A DNA stretch of 64,000 nt. Origin: Lachnoclostridium sp. An138. GTDB lineage: Bacteria; Bacillota; Clostridia; Lachnospirales; Lachnospiraceae. Where the stretch lies: positions 1-64,000 of the forward strand of contig NZ_NFLF01000014.1 in NCBI RefSeq assembly GCF_002160765.1, read 5' to 3'. Shown here one piece after another: positions 35,007-44,298 of the stretch; positions within the stretch are counted from its first letter, which is position 1, and each line of letters begins with the position of its first letter. A program made the position numbers and the translations under genes. A model generated the notes under the pieces. The model did no database searches, was not told where the DNA came from, and was given only the letters and a program-made list of their open reading frames with translations.

Positions 35007-35661
35007 CGGCCTGACCGGTTCCCACAGGATACTGATCTGCGGGGACTGCGGGAAAAGGCTGAAGACGGTGGCGGAGCCGGCCTGCAAGAAGTGTGGGAAG
35101 CCTTTGGAAGCGGAGGAGATCGAATACTGCGGCGACTGCAGCCGGAGAAAGCACGCGTACATAAGGGGAAAGGCTGTCTTTCCCTACGACGGCCTGATGC
35201 GCGCCTCCATCGCCCGGTTTAAATACAGGAACCGGCGGGAATACGCGGATTTTTACGCGGCGGAGCTGGTAAAAAGCTGCGGGGACGCGGCGCGCGCATG
35301 GGAGGCCGACGCTCTGATTCCCATTCCGCTCCACAGGAGCAGAAGGAGAAAAAGGGGCTTCAACCAGGCGGAGCTGGTGGCCCGGAAGGCCGGGAAAATG
35401 CTGGGAATTCCGGTGGAGACCGGTGTGCTTTTGAGGACGAAAAAGACCAGTCCCCAGAAGGAACTGAACGATACCCAGAGAAGGGCAAATCTCAAAAATG
35501 CTTTTCAAGTCCGTCAAAATGATGTAAGATTAAGAAAGGTGATTCTGGTAGATGACATATATACGACAGGCAGCACCATAGACGCTGCCGCTGCCGCGCT
35601 GCTGGAACACGGAGTGGAAAAAGTGTATTTTTTGGCCATTTGCATTGGAAGAGGCTTTTAA
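34927..35661 (+). CDS. comFC: ComF family protein (phosphoribosyltransferase-like)
   Basis: A 244-residue cytoplasmic protein. The N-terminal part carries four cysteine pairs (CPIC, CGDC, CKKC, CGDC) that should bind two zinc ions. The C-terminal part is a phosphoribosyltransferase fold with the signature VILVDDIYTTGST near residues 203-215 and the family stretch IPLHRSRRRKRGFNQAE. ComFC takes part in DNA uptake during natural competence in Bacillus, working with the ComFA helicase. ComF-like proteins are also kept in species not known to be competent. It overlaps the recD2 end, so the two share an mRNA. Start uncertain. Confidence 0.88.
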   Translation: MEQNRKGIQASARLSNLIFPRRCPICDGLTGSHRILICGDCGKRLKTVAEPACKKCGKPLEAEEIEYCGDCSRRKHAYIRGKAVFPYDGLMRASIARFKYRNRREYADFYAAELVKSCGDAARAWEADALIPIPLHRSRRRKRGFNQAELVARKAGKMLGIPVETGVLLRTKKTSPQKELNDTQRRANLKNAFQVRQNDVRLRKVILVDDIYTTGSTIDAAAAALLEHGVEKVYFLAICIGRGF

Positions 35662-35675
35662 ATATGCCCGAGACA

Positions 35676-35684
35676 TGTTATACT
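35676..35684 (+). promoter_or_regulatory. Extended -10 promoter before the membrane-protein/cdaA genes
   Basis: TGTTATACT fits an extended -10 box (TGNTATAAT), about 60 bases before the next gene. No good -35 box. Confidence 0.4.
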
Positions 35685-35742
35685 GAAATTTGAAAGATCA
35701 AATCTTCCGCGGTTCGCCGGGGAAAATACAAGTGAGGTACAC

Positions 35743-36198
35743 ATGGTAAACGAAGAAAAGGTCAGACTTATGGCGAAAGCCGCTTCTTTTGAAGCAGGAG
35801 AAGGGAAGCAGGCCCTGTCCATGAACCGGTTTTTCCGGGGAGACTATATCAGTCTCCGGCTGATTGGGGCATGGATATCTTTCACGGCAGCCTTCTGCCT
35901 GTGCGTGGGGCTGTGGGCTTTCTATAGAATGGAATACCTGATGAGCAATATCAACAGGCTGGATCTTCCGGCCATGGGCAGAGGACTGGCTGTCCTCTAC
36001 TTAAGCCTGCTGGGAATCTTTCTGGTGATTCATTATGCGGTTTATTACAACCGTTATCAGCAGAACCGCAGGAGACTGGCGGCTTACAATCATATTCTGA
36101 AGCAGCTGTCGCATATTTATCAGACAGAGTCCAGAAGCGGCGGCAGCGGACTTACATCAGAAGGAGCGGAAGAAGATGAAGACTTTACTGGAATATAG
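35743..36198 (+). CDS. Hypothetical membrane protein
   Basis: A 151-residue protein with two membrane helices (about 38-62, ISFTAAFCLCVGLWAFY, and 83-103, GLAVLYLSLLGIFLVIHYAVYY). A basic helical segment and an acidic tail (EGAEEDEDF) follow. The N-terminal 35 residues are soluble. No family recognised. It overlaps the next membrane-protein gene by 23 bases. The conserved-looking pair just before cdaA suggests a link to the cell envelope, but this is inference. Confidence 0.7.
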   Translation: MVNEEKVRLMAKAASFEAGEGKQALSMNRFFRGDYISLRLIGAWISFTAAFCLCVGLWAFYRMEYLMSNINRLDLPAMGRGLAVLYLSLLGIFLVIHYAVYYNRYQQNRRRLAAYNHILKQLSHIYQTESRSGGSGLTSEGAEEDEDFTGI

Positions 36199-37195
36199 AG
36201 AAAAGATGAAACTGTTTCTGGGGAAATATGATATTTATATTTTCCCGGTTCTGAAATTTGCCCTTGCGCTGATTGTCTTCCTTGTCATCAATGCAAATGT
36301 AGGCTTTATGAGCAGACTGACAAACCCGGGAATCGCGCTGGTGCTTGCGCTGATTTGTTCCTTCCTGCCGCTGAATATAACGGTGGTGTTCGGAGCGATC
36401 CTGATTCTGATACACATGTACGCGCTTTCGCTGGAGGCTTTTGCGATTACCTTCGTACTGTTCGCGCTGATGTTTCTGCTGTTTTTCCGGACAGCGCCCA
36501 GATACGGATATCTTCTGATTGTGACGCCTCTGGCTTTTTGCCTGGGGATTCCCTATCTGATTCCTCTCGCCATGGGGCTTGCGGCTACGCCGGTGGCGGC
36601 TGTTCCCGCGGCCTGCGGCACGATTATCTATTATCTGCTGCATTATGTGCATCTGAACACAACCATTCTGGGAAATACGGATGCCAGCTCCATGACAGAG
36701 CGGATCACCTCTCTGCTGGATAACGCGGTAAATAATAAAGAGATGCTTCTGACCGTCGCGGCCTTTACGCTGACGCTGATCATCGTCTATGTGATCCGCA
36801 GAATGTCGGTGGACTATGCCTGGACGATTGCGATTGTGGCAGGTACGGTGGCGGATATTGTGGTGCTGCTCTTTGGCAGCCTGGCGCTCGACATCTCCGC
36901 CCGGATTGCGGCGGTCCTTGTGGGCAGCCTGATATCTGCGGCGCTGGCCCTCCTGCTTCAGATAACCGTGTTTAATCTGGATTATTCGCGGACGGAGTAT
37001 GTGCAGTTTGAGGATGATGAATATTATTACTATGTAAAAGCAGTTCCCAAGATTACGATTGCAGTTCCTGAGAAGACCGTGAAAAAGATCAACCCTCAGA
37101 GAAAGACGGCTGCGGTCCGGAAGAAAGAAAAACAGGGGAAAAGACCGGCCGGAAGACCGGCGTCAGGGAAATCGGCTGACAGACAGGCAAGATAG
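36176..37195 (+). CDS. Multi-pass membrane protein, unknown function
   Basis: A 339-residue membrane protein with about eight helices from residue 24 to 270. A short acidic stretch follows (FEDDEYYYYVKAVPKITIAVPEK), then a strongly basic tail (KKEKQGKRPAGRPASGK) that should lie in the cytoplasm. Family not recognised. Its ATG overlaps the preceding gene, and cdaA starts 44 bases downstream with its own ribosome site (GGAAAGGAAGGGG). It is likely in the same operon as cdaA-cdaR. Confidence 0.7.
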   Translation: MKTLLEYREKMKLFLGKYDIYIFPVLKFALALIVFLVINANVGFMSRLTNPGIALVLALICSFLPLNITVVFGAILILIHMYALSLEAFAITFVLFALMFLLFFRTAPRYGYLLIVTPLAFCLGIPYLIPLAMGLAATPVAAVPAACGTIIYYLLHYVHLNTTILGNTDASSMTERITSLLDNAVNNKEMLLTVAAFTLTLIIVYVIRRMSVDYAWTIAIVAGTVADIVVLLFGSLALDISARIAAVLVGSLISAALALLLQITVFNLDYSRTEYVQFEDDEYYYYVKAVPKITIAVPEKTVKKINPQRKTAAVRKKEKQGKRPAGRPASGKSADRQAR

Positions 37196-37239
37196 AACGT
37201 CGCGGCGCAGACAAGAACGGACGGAAAGGAAGGGGCATA

Positions 37240-38127
37240 ATGACAAATTCCATTTCTGAAGTGATAACTGAATTACTTGACACTTACCGTATGGTGAACA
37301 TCCGTGTTACAGATGTGGTGGAGATCATTATCCTGGCCTTTCTGATATACGAGATCATGGTATGGATTAAGAAGACACGCGCGTGGGTGCTTCTGAAAGG
37401 CTTCGGCGTGCTTCTGGTCTTCATTTTTATCGCCATTCTCTTTGATATGAACACCATCCTCTGGCTGGCCAGAAATGTATTCAGTCTGGGTATTACGGCG
37501 CTGGTGATTGTGTTCCAGCCGGAGCTCCGAAAGGCGCTGGAGCAGCTGGGACAGCAGAACATTATCAGTTCTATTTTCAGCTTTGACAGCTCAAAGGAAG
37601 GAGAAGCCCGGTTCAGCGATAAGACGGTCAACGAGATCGTGAAGGCCGTGTTTGAAATGGCCAAGGTCAAGACGGGCGCCCTGATCGTCATAGAGAAAAA
37701 GACGCCGCTCAATGAGTACGAGCGGACTGGAATTACACTGGATTCTGTATTGACAAGCCAGCTTATCATCAATATATTTGAGAAAAACACACCGCTGCAC
37801 GACGGCGCTGTCATCGTCCGGGGAGACCGGATTGTCTCGGCCACCTGTTATCTCCCCCTGTCGGATAACCTGTTCCTGAGCAAGGAGCTGGGGACCCGGC
37901 ACAGAGCGGCTGTGGGAATCAGCGAGGTGACGGATTCCCTGACGATAGTGGTGTCCGAGGAGACAGGCGCCGTGTCTACAGCCTCCCAGGGAGAGCTGAA
38001 AAGGAATCTGACGCAGGAGGAGCTGAGAGCGCAGCTGACAGAGGCGCAGGATAAGACAAAGGATACAGGAAGATTCAGGCTCTGGAAAGGACGGGTGAAG
38101 AAGCATGAAAAAGCTGCTGACAAATAA
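37240..38127 (+). CDS. cdaA: Diadenylate cyclase CdaA
   Basis: A 295-residue membrane enzyme that makes cyclic di-AMP from two ATP, a messenger controlling osmolyte and potassium balance and cell-wall homeostasis. Three membrane helices lie at the N-terminus (about 25-100), then the DisA_N catalytic domain (about 110-235), with the DGA motif (HDGAVIV, Asp188) and the RHR motif (GTRHRAA, near 220). The charged C-terminal 50 residues are typical. cdaR follows with a 23-base overlap, the conserved order in Firmicutes, but glmM, the usual third gene, is not next. Confidence 0.93.
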   Translation: MTNSISEVITELLDTYRMVNIRVTDVVEIIILAFLIYEIMVWIKKTRAWVLLKGFGVLLVFIFIAILFDMNTILWLARNVFSLGITALVIVFQPELRKALEQLGQQNIISSIFSFDSSKEGEARFSDKTVNEIVKAVFEMAKVKTGALIVIEKKTPLNEYERTGITLDSVLTSQLIINIFEKNTPLHDGAVIVRGDRIVSATCYLPLSDNLFLSKELGTRHRAAVGISEVTDSLTIVVSEETGAVSTASQGELKRNLTQEELRAQLTEAQDKTKDTGRFRLWKGRVKKHEKAADK

Positions 38128-39661
38128 CCTGGGACTGAAGCTTCTGTCTATTGTCGCTGCGGCAATGCTTTGGCTTGTTGTTCTGTATATTGAAGATCCT
38201 GTCATGTACGCGGATTTTTCTCCGATACAGGTAACCATATTGAATGAGAACGTGATTACCGATCAGGGAAAGGTCTATCAGATCGAGGACAACAGTGATG
38301 TGATCAGTGTCCGGGTAAGAGCGCACAGATCCGTTCTGGAGAAGCTTTCGACGGATGACTTTACGGCTACGGCCGATATGGAAAAGAATCTGAAATACGG
38401 CAATCTGGTGGGAATTGAAGTGACCTGCCGTAATACAAAGATCGAGTCCACGAATATTACCAAGAGCCGGGAAAATGTGGTGCTCAATGTAGAGGACGCT
38501 TCTACGGAGCAGTTTAACGTGGTGGTAGTGGAAGAGTCCAGTCCGCCTGACGGCTATATGGTGGGTACGACTGTTCCGGAACAGAGCATGATTGAGATCA
38601 GCGGTCCCTCATCTGTGGTATCGAAGATCCGGCGGGTGGAAGCGGTTCTGAATGCGTCGGGACTTACCACGGACGGCACGGTGCACTGTGAGCTGAGAGT
38701 CGTAGACGGAAACAATGATATCATAAGCGGCACGGATCTGGCGACGCTGGAGTTTACCGGAAAGACGGAAGGAATCAATGTGTCTGTCACCATGCTCCGG
38801 ACCAAGACAGTTCCGCTGCGGGTGGAATATTCGGGTACGCCTGATGCGGGCTACAGTTTCAGTTCCATCTCCTATAAGCCGGAGAATATCGAGATAGCGG
38901 GTACCGCAGAGAGTATCGCGGATGTAACGGAGATTGTGATACCGGGTGAAGCGGTGAATATAGACGGCATCACGGAGAATCTTCAGACGACGGTGGATAT
39001 TACCCCGTATCTGCCGGAGGGAATCCGGCTCAAAGACAGTACGGAGGCTTCTATCGCGGTCGTTGTGGAGATCGAAAGAAAACAGGGAATGACGGTAGAG
39101 ATACCCGTTTCCGATATCGGCCTCCAGAATGTCCCCAGGGGCTATGAGGTTGATTTTGGAGATCTGGAGAGCGTCGAGCTGATTGTGATGGGAACCAGTG
39201 AGGACTTGAACAATCTGAACGTTGACGAAATAGCCGTCTCACTGGATTTGGATCAATATTCCAGAGCCGGAACCTACACAGCTACGCTGCAGGTGACGCT
39301 TCCGGATGATGTATACAGTCTGATGGAAGATGTGCAGGTAGACTTTGAGCTTGTGCGGGGCACGGGAAATAGCAATGCCAATAATAGCACAAATGAAGAT
39401 ACGGCCGGCGGCAGCACGGGAGGACAGACAGATACTTCCGGCTCCGCTTCCGATGAGGAAGAAGAGGAGACAGGAACCGGCAGCGGAACAGGAACCGGAA
39501 CCGGAGGAAGCTCCTCCGGATCTGAAAGTTCCGGAAGCGGCACAGGCGGGAACAGTTCTTCCGACAGTACAGAGGGAGGAAGTTCTTCCGGCGGTACAGG
39601 CGGAAGCTCATCTTCAGGAAGCGGGAGTTCAGGGAACACCGCGTCCGGAGAAGCACGATAA
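38105..39661 (+). CDS. cdaR: CdaR, YbbR-domain regulator of CdaA
   Basis: A 518-residue protein with one N-terminal membrane helix (LGLKLLSIVAAAMLWLVVLYI) and an extracellular part built of four YbbR repeats (about 45-420), recognisable by strands such as VPLRVEYSGTPDAGYSFSSISYKPENIEIAG. CdaR binds CdaA in the membrane and modulates its activity. The last 95 residues are an unusual low-complexity tail of Ser, Gly and Thr with a Glu run (EEEEE), probably a flexible spacer near the cell wall. The start overlaps cdaA. Confidence 0.88.
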   Translation: MKKLLTNNLGLKLLSIVAAAMLWLVVLYIEDPVMYADFSPIQVTILNENVITDQGKVYQIEDNSDVISVRVRAHRSVLEKLSTDDFTATADMEKNLKYGNLVGIEVTCRNTKIESTNITKSRENVVLNVEDASTEQFNVVVVEESSPPDGYMVGTTVPEQSMIEISGPSSVVSKIRRVEAVLNASGLTTDGTVHCELRVVDGNNDIISGTDLATLEFTGKTEGINVSVTMLRTKTVPLRVEYSGTPDAGYSFSSISYKPENIEIAGTAESIADVTEIVIPGEAVNIDGITENLQTTVDITPYLPEGIRLKDSTEASIAVVVEIERKQGMTVEIPVSDIGLQNVPRGYEVDFGDLESVELIVMGTSEDLNNLNVDEIAVSLDLDQYSRAGTYTATLQVTLPDDVYSLMEDVQVDFELVRGTGNSNANNSTNEDTAGGSTGGQTDTSGSASDEEEEETGTGSGTGTGTGGSSSGSESSGSGTGGNSSSDSTEGGSSSGGTGGSSSSGSGSSGNTASGEAR

Positions 39662-39696
39662 TACAGGAACAGAATGAGAAAACGGAGGTATGCGGC

Positions 39697-39960
39697 ATGG
39701 TAAGTCAGAAAGTAGTCATTCAAAATCCAACGGGGCTGCATTTGAGGCCGGCAGGTATTCTCTGCAAGACGGCGATGCAGTTCAAATCATCCATTACCTT
39801 TACCTTTGACAGAACAACGGCGAATGCCAAGAGCGTATTGAGCGTCCTTGGAGCCTGCGTCAAGTCGGGTGATGAGATCGAGATAAAATGCGACGGCGTG
39901 GATGAGCAGGAGGCACTGACCGCTATGGTAGATGCCGTGGAGAATGGACTTGGTGAATAA
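39697..39960 (+). CDS. ptsH: HPr family phosphocarrier protein
   Basis: An 87-residue cytoplasmic HPr. The active-site His15 lies in NPTGLHLRPAG, and the regulatory Ser expected near position 46 is present (AKSVLSVLGA). HPr passes phosphate from enzyme I to sugar-specific PTS components and, when Ser-phosphorylated, acts with CcpA in carbon control. Enzyme I (ptsI) is not beside it, and the region around Ser46 departs from the usual SIMGVMSL, so it may be a regulatory paralogue. It follows cdaR by 35 bases and overlaps the next gene, so it probably rides on the cda mRNA. Confidence 0.85.
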   Translation: MVSQKVVIQNPTGLHLRPAGILCKTAMQFKSSITFTFDRTTANAKSVLSVLGACVKSGDEIEIKCDGVDEQEALTAMVDAVENGLGE

Positions 39961-42661
39961 GAAAAAATGGGCGATAGGGTATGCGGTACTCTGCATACTC
40001 TATTTCGTCGTGTCTGTGGCGGTTCCCCATGACCGGCTTGAGTCCCGGGGATTGGAAGGAATCGGAAAACCGACCTTAAAACTGAAGACAGAAGAGATAA
40101 CTGACGGAACGGAACTGCGATTTGAGTATCTTTCAGAGGAACAGGCGCTCAGCCAGCTTTCTTTTTATTTTACGGCAGATGAGGAAATCCTGAGTCAGGG
40201 AGAAATTCTGATTGAGGCCTATGATACGCAGACAGAGGAGCTTCTGGGCTCTGAAACTTACGATGTGGCAGATCTGGGCGCGGAAGCGTTCTGGGGCGTC
40301 ACGTTCACAGAGGAACCGGTAAACCGGGAGATTACGGTGGTGATCACCGGGAAAGACGTGGAAAAGGGTCCGTATGTCTGGCTGAATACGGAGGCGCAGA
40401 CCAGCGGAAGTTCATATGAGAACGGTGAGAAGCTGGAGCAGAACCTGATTTATAACGCTGTGTACCGGATGCAGGTACATTATATCAGACAGCCGCTGCT
40501 GACCACGGCCATGCTTGCGGTACTTGGCGGCATGTTTTTTCTGCTGGCAGGCAGAAAAGCTGAGAATACAGGCGGGACAGAAATCCGGGACAGGGAAACA
40601 GGGGATTTTGTCCGCGCGAAAGGAGCGGCGGGAAGATTCCGGAATCTCGGTATCTGGCTTCAGAGCTTTTATAAGAAATACCGGAAGCTTCTGGGACTGG
40701 GATTGCTCATGCTGATAGTGGCTCTTATATTTTACTATGTATATGACGTACAGATTCGGGAAGCCATGAACAGCACTCATCGGGAAGTGGTTATGAGAGA
40801 CAACGGAGAACTGCTTCCGGTGACGGCGGACAGCCGGGAAATGGTTCAGTATTATACCACGGAAGAGGACGAGCTGGTCGGCCTCGGAATCCGTATGGAT
40901 CTGAGCGAAGATTTTGCCGGACAGGGCACTGTGCACGCGGAGGTCCGGGACGTGACGGACGCGGAAGAAGGCGTGCTGCTCTGCGCGGCGGATGTGGATG
41001 CTTCCACGCTGCTGGACGGCCAGTATATGGGGCTGATTTTTGACAGTTCCCAAAGCGGCATCAAAGGGCACACCTATGAGATCCGCCTGGAATTTTCGGA
41101 TGAGCTTCTGGATTCCGGCCTGTCGGTGATCGTGACGCCGGCCGGCTATTACGGGGAGAATCCCCTGTATGTGAATGGGGAAGAGAGTGAAAACAGGCTG
41201 AGCATGAATGCGCACACCTATTTTAACCTTTTCCTGAAGCGGTACTTTTTTGCCATGTTCCTGTTTGCGGAATTTATGGCGGCGGGCTTTTATTACCTGG
41301 CATTCCTGCGCCGCTGCAGAATCGAGAAGGTCTTTGTTTTTACGATTCTGTGCCTGGGTGTGATCTATAATTTTGTGCTGACGCCTTACATGACGCCGGA
41401 TGAGTCCTATCACATTGATATGTCGTACCGGCATTCCAATACACTCCTGGGAATTGAGTCTGCGGGAGAAAATAAGTGTTACAAGCGGCAGGACGATACG
41501 GAGCTGGAATTTACCTCTTCTCCCAGCCTGGAAAATTATAAAATCATCTACGATGGCCTGTTCTCCATGGCAGAGAATGACACATTAGTGGAAGCAGAGG
41601 CCACCTCTACTACAGAGGCGCCAATGATTATTTACCTGCCTGCGGTCCTGGGCATGACGCTTGCCAGACTGCTGCATCTGGGGACAGTGCCCATGCTGCT
41701 TCTGGGCCGGTGGTTCAGCCTGCTGGGCTTTACGATATTGACTTATTTCGGAATGAAGAAGCTTCCCTTTGGGAAGACAGCGCTGTTTCTGCTGGCGGTT
41801 CTGCCGATGAACCTTCAGCAGTGTACTTCTTTTTCCTATGACGCGGTGATTACAGGAGTAAGTTTCCTGTATATCTGCTGGTGTGTGTCGCTGGCCTTTG
41901 GGGAAAAGCAGGTAAAAGCGACGGATATGCTGGGGCTTGGTATTCTCGGCATCATTCTGGTTTATGGAAAAAGCGGCGTGTATCTGCCACTGGCCCTTTT
42001 AATCTTCCTGATACCGGCGGCACGGTTTGGAGGAAAGCGGGTGAGAAATCTCTGCGTGCTGGGGCTTTTCCTTCTGCCTGTGCTGTGTTTCCTGAATCAG
42101 AACACAGCTACGGTAAGTTATATTGCCACTACCACGGAAGCTACGGCCACGGTGGGGTCGTCTACGACGGCGGGATATACCATCGGCTATTTCCTCTCCC
42201 AGCCTCTGGAGCTTGTCCGGATGCTGGCCAATACCCTCAGCGATAAGATTGCTTTTTACCTGGAATCACTGGTGGGGCAGAAGATGGGATGGGTTGAGAT
42301 CGATATTTCCGAGGTCATTTCCATGCTGTTCTGGCTGCTTCTGATCCTGGCCTCTCTGAAGACAAAAGAGGAGCCCATGTATATCAGGACAGGGCAGAAA
42401 TGGTGGATTGTCTTTGTGTGCGCAGTCTGCGCCGGGCTTATTCTGGCGGGAATGCTGCTGACCTGGACGCCCCGGGGCTATGTGTCCATCGAAGGCGTGC
42501 AGGGACGGTATTTTATTCCGCTTATGCCGGCTCTTCTGCTGGTCCTGCGCAATCCGCGCCTTACCTGGGATCGATGCGCCCAGCGGGGGCTTATATACGC
42601 CGGTTTTATCGGCCAGATTCTTACGGTAATGTACCTGATCAAGGGCGTGCTGGTGCTGTAG
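39944..42661 (+). CDS. DUF2142 family large membrane protein
   Basis: A 905-residue membrane protein. It has an N-terminal helix, an extracellular beta-rich region (about 35-180), a helix at 190, a second extracellular domain (about 270-420) and a C-terminal membrane block of ten or more helices. That block carries the family's key stretch FVLTPYMTPDESYHIDMSYRHSN (about residues 475-500) just after a helix. DUF2142 proteins resemble GT-C glycosyltransferases and sit in surface polysaccharide loci, so a role in sugar transfer across the membrane is likely but unproven. The start is uncertain: ATG 39932, ATG 39944 and GTG 39953 are all possible, and all lie inside the end of the HPr gene. Confidence 0.8.
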   Translation: MDLVNKKKWAIGYAVLCILYFVVSVAVPHDRLESRGLEGIGKPTLKLKTEEITDGTELRFEYLSEEQALSQLSFYFTADEEILSQGEILIEAYDTQTEELLGSETYDVADLGAEAFWGVTFTEEPVNREITVVITGKDVEKGPYVWLNTEAQTSGSSYENGEKLEQNLIYNAVYRMQVHYIRQPLLTTAMLAVLGGMFFLLAGRKAENTGGTEIRDRETGDFVRAKGAAGRFRNLGIWLQSFYKKYRKLLGLGLLMLIVALIFYYVYDVQIREAMNSTHREVVMRDNGELLPVTADSREMVQYYTTEEDELVGLGIRMDLSEDFAGQGTVHAEVRDVTDAEEGVLLCAADVDASTLLDGQYMGLIFDSSQSGIKGHTYEIRLEFSDELLDSGLSVIVTPAGYYGENPLYVNGEESENRLSMNAHTYFNLFLKRYFFAMFLFAEFMAAGFYYLAFLRRCRIEKVFVFTILCLGVIYNFVLTPYMTPDESYHIDMSYRHSNTLLGIESAGENKCYKRQDDTELEFTSSPSLENYKIIYDGLFSMAENDTLVEAEATSTTEAPMIIYLPAVLGMTLARLLHLGTVPMLLLGRWFSLLGFTILTYFGMKKLPFGKTALFLLAVLPMNLQQCTSFSYDAVITGVSFLYICWCVSLAFGEKQVKATDMLGLGILGIILVYGKSGVYLPLALLIFLIPAARFGGKRVRNLCVLGLFLLPVLCFLNQNTATVSYIATTTEATATVGSSTTAGYTIGYFLSQPLELVRMLANTLSDKIAFYLESLVGQKMGWVEIDISEVISMLFWLLLILASLKTKEEPMYIRTGQKWWIVFVCAVCAGLILAGMLLTWTPRGYVSIEGVQGRYFIPLMPALLLVLRNPRLTWDRCAQRGLIYAGFIGQILTVMYLIKGVLVL

Positions 42662-42752
42662 AAAAAGCCGGACAGGAGAAAGAGCCAGGTCTCTCTGAGA
42701 ACGGAGAGTATCCGGAAAGAATGAATACTGACATTCGTATCAGGAGAAAATT

Positions 42753-44285
42753 ATGAATAAAAAACGAGTCGCAATCAATATGACGGCCCAGCTTATGGCG
42801 TTTGCGGTGAGCATGATTCTGGGCTTTGTGCTGGTGCCTGTCATAGAGGCCATGATCCCTAACGCCTATGGGTTTACGGATATCGCAAACCGGTTCGTCT
42901 CGGCAGCCCAGATTGTGGTGTCTGCGCTGAATACCATGGCAAGCCGGTTTATTACCATCCGGATTCACCGAAATGAAAAGGAAGAAGCAGGACAGTATTT
43001 TTCCTCAGTCTTTTTTGCAAATGTGATTATGGCAGCGGTTTTTATGATTCCGGCGCTGTTTGTGATTGTATATCTGGGGCGGATCTTCCAGATACCGGCG
43101 GGCGCGAGCCTTCCGGATATTCAGATGCTGTTCTTTTTCATCTTCCTTAACTTTACGATCAGCATCATTACCTCGGTCTTCAGTGTTGCCTGCTACAGTA
43201 AGGACAGGCTGGAACTGAGTTCTGTTTCCACGATTCTGGGCGAAGTTGTCCGGCTGACGGTTTTGGCTGTCTGCTATATCTGCTTCCGTCCGTATCTGTT
43301 TTACGTAGGCTGCGCTTCTGTGGCTTCCACGGTGGTGCAGGCGGCTGCAAATATGATTTTTACCAGAAAGCTGCTGCCTGAAATGAAGCTGAAGATCCGG
43401 GATTTCCGATGGAAAAAAGTAGGTGAGCTGGTATCTCTGGGAGCCTGGAATTCCGTAACGCGGCTGGGACAGCTTCTGCTGGACGGGCTGAACACTTCCA
43501 TTGCGAATATTATGATCAGTGCGGCTGCCATGACGACGGTATCCATTTCCAACCAGGTGCCTACCGTAATTTCCAATCTGATGGGCACGATTGCAGGCGT
43601 CTTCAATCCGCAGATGACCATTGCCTACGCCAGGGAAGATAAAAATCAGCTGCTGGATATCATTGCCAGCGCTGATCGGATTATGATTTTTATTATCAGC
43701 ATTCCGATTGCTTTTATGACGGTTTTTGGGAAAAGCTTTTTTGCGCTCTGGGTTCCCACCCAGGACGCGGATGCCGTGTATATCCTGGCTATGCTGAATG
43801 TGGGTACCCTTTTTGTCAGCGCCAGTATTCAGGTTCTGTATCATGTGTTTCTGATCACCAAGCGGGTCAAGCTGAATTCTGTGGTGATTGTGCTCAGCGG
43901 AGCTCTGACGGTAGCTACGGTGTTCGTGCTGCTGAAAACCACGAACCTGGGAATGTACGCAATCGTGGGAGCCAGCACCGTCTACGGCGTGCTGCGGAAT
44001 CTGATTTTTACGCCGTTATACGCGGCGAAGTGCCTGAAAGTGAAATGGCATACCTTTTATGGAGATATTGTGCTGGGCCTGGTGTCCATCGGCGTAATCT
44101 GCCTTGTGGCGCTTCCTTTTGAGCTGCTGGTTGACATTAACAGCTGGGTCCGGTTGTTTGCCGTGGGAATTGCCGCAGGAATTCTCGCGCTGCTGGTAAA
44201 CTTTTTTGTGGTGCTGCGAAAGACGGAACGCCAGATGGTGCTTGAGATGGTGAAGAAAAAAATCGCCCGGCGTCAGGATACGTGA
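42753..44285 (+). CDS. Oligosaccharide flippase (Wzx/MATE-like)
   Basis: A 510-residue membrane protein with about fourteen helices in the MOP exporter pattern. It has an early pattern typical of polysaccharide flippases (AINMTAQLMAFAVSMILGFVLVP, YGFTDIANRFVSAAQI) and a repeat of the same layout near residue 230 (LVSLGAWNSVTRLGQLLLDGLNT). Such proteins flip lipid-linked sugar units to the outer face. A CAGGAG site precedes the ATG. The gene opens the glycosyltransferase cluster and lies 13 bases before the first of three tandem GT2 genes. Confidence 0.85.
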   Translation: MNKKRVAINMTAQLMAFAVSMILGFVLVPVIEAMIPNAYGFTDIANRFVSAAQIVVSALNTMASRFITIRIHRNEKEEAGQYFSSVFFANVIMAAVFMIPALFVIVYLGRIFQIPAGASLPDIQMLFFFIFLNFTISIITSVFSVACYSKDRLELSSVSTILGEVVRLTVLAVCYICFRPYLFYVGCASVASTVVQAAANMIFTRKLLPEMKLKIRDFRWKKVGELVSLGAWNSVTRLGQLLLDGLNTSIANIMISAAAMTTVSISNQVPTVISNLMGTIAGVFNPQMTIAYAREDKNQLLDIIASADRIMIFIISIPIAFMTVFGKSFFALWVPTQDADAVYILAMLNVGTLFVSASIQVLYHVFLITKRVKLNSVVIVLSGALTVATVFVLLKTTNLGMYAIVGASTVYGVLRNLIFTPLYAAKCLKVKWHTFYGDIVLGLVSIGVICLVALPFELLVDINSWVRLFAVGIAAGILALLVNFFVVLRKTERQMVLEMVKKKIARRQDT

Positions 44286-44298
44286 AAGGAGCAGGGGC

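Noticed and set aside
39360-39677. 110-codon overlapping plus-strand frame in the cdaR tail
   Set aside because: Product of the repetitive Ser/Gly coding sequence read in another frame.
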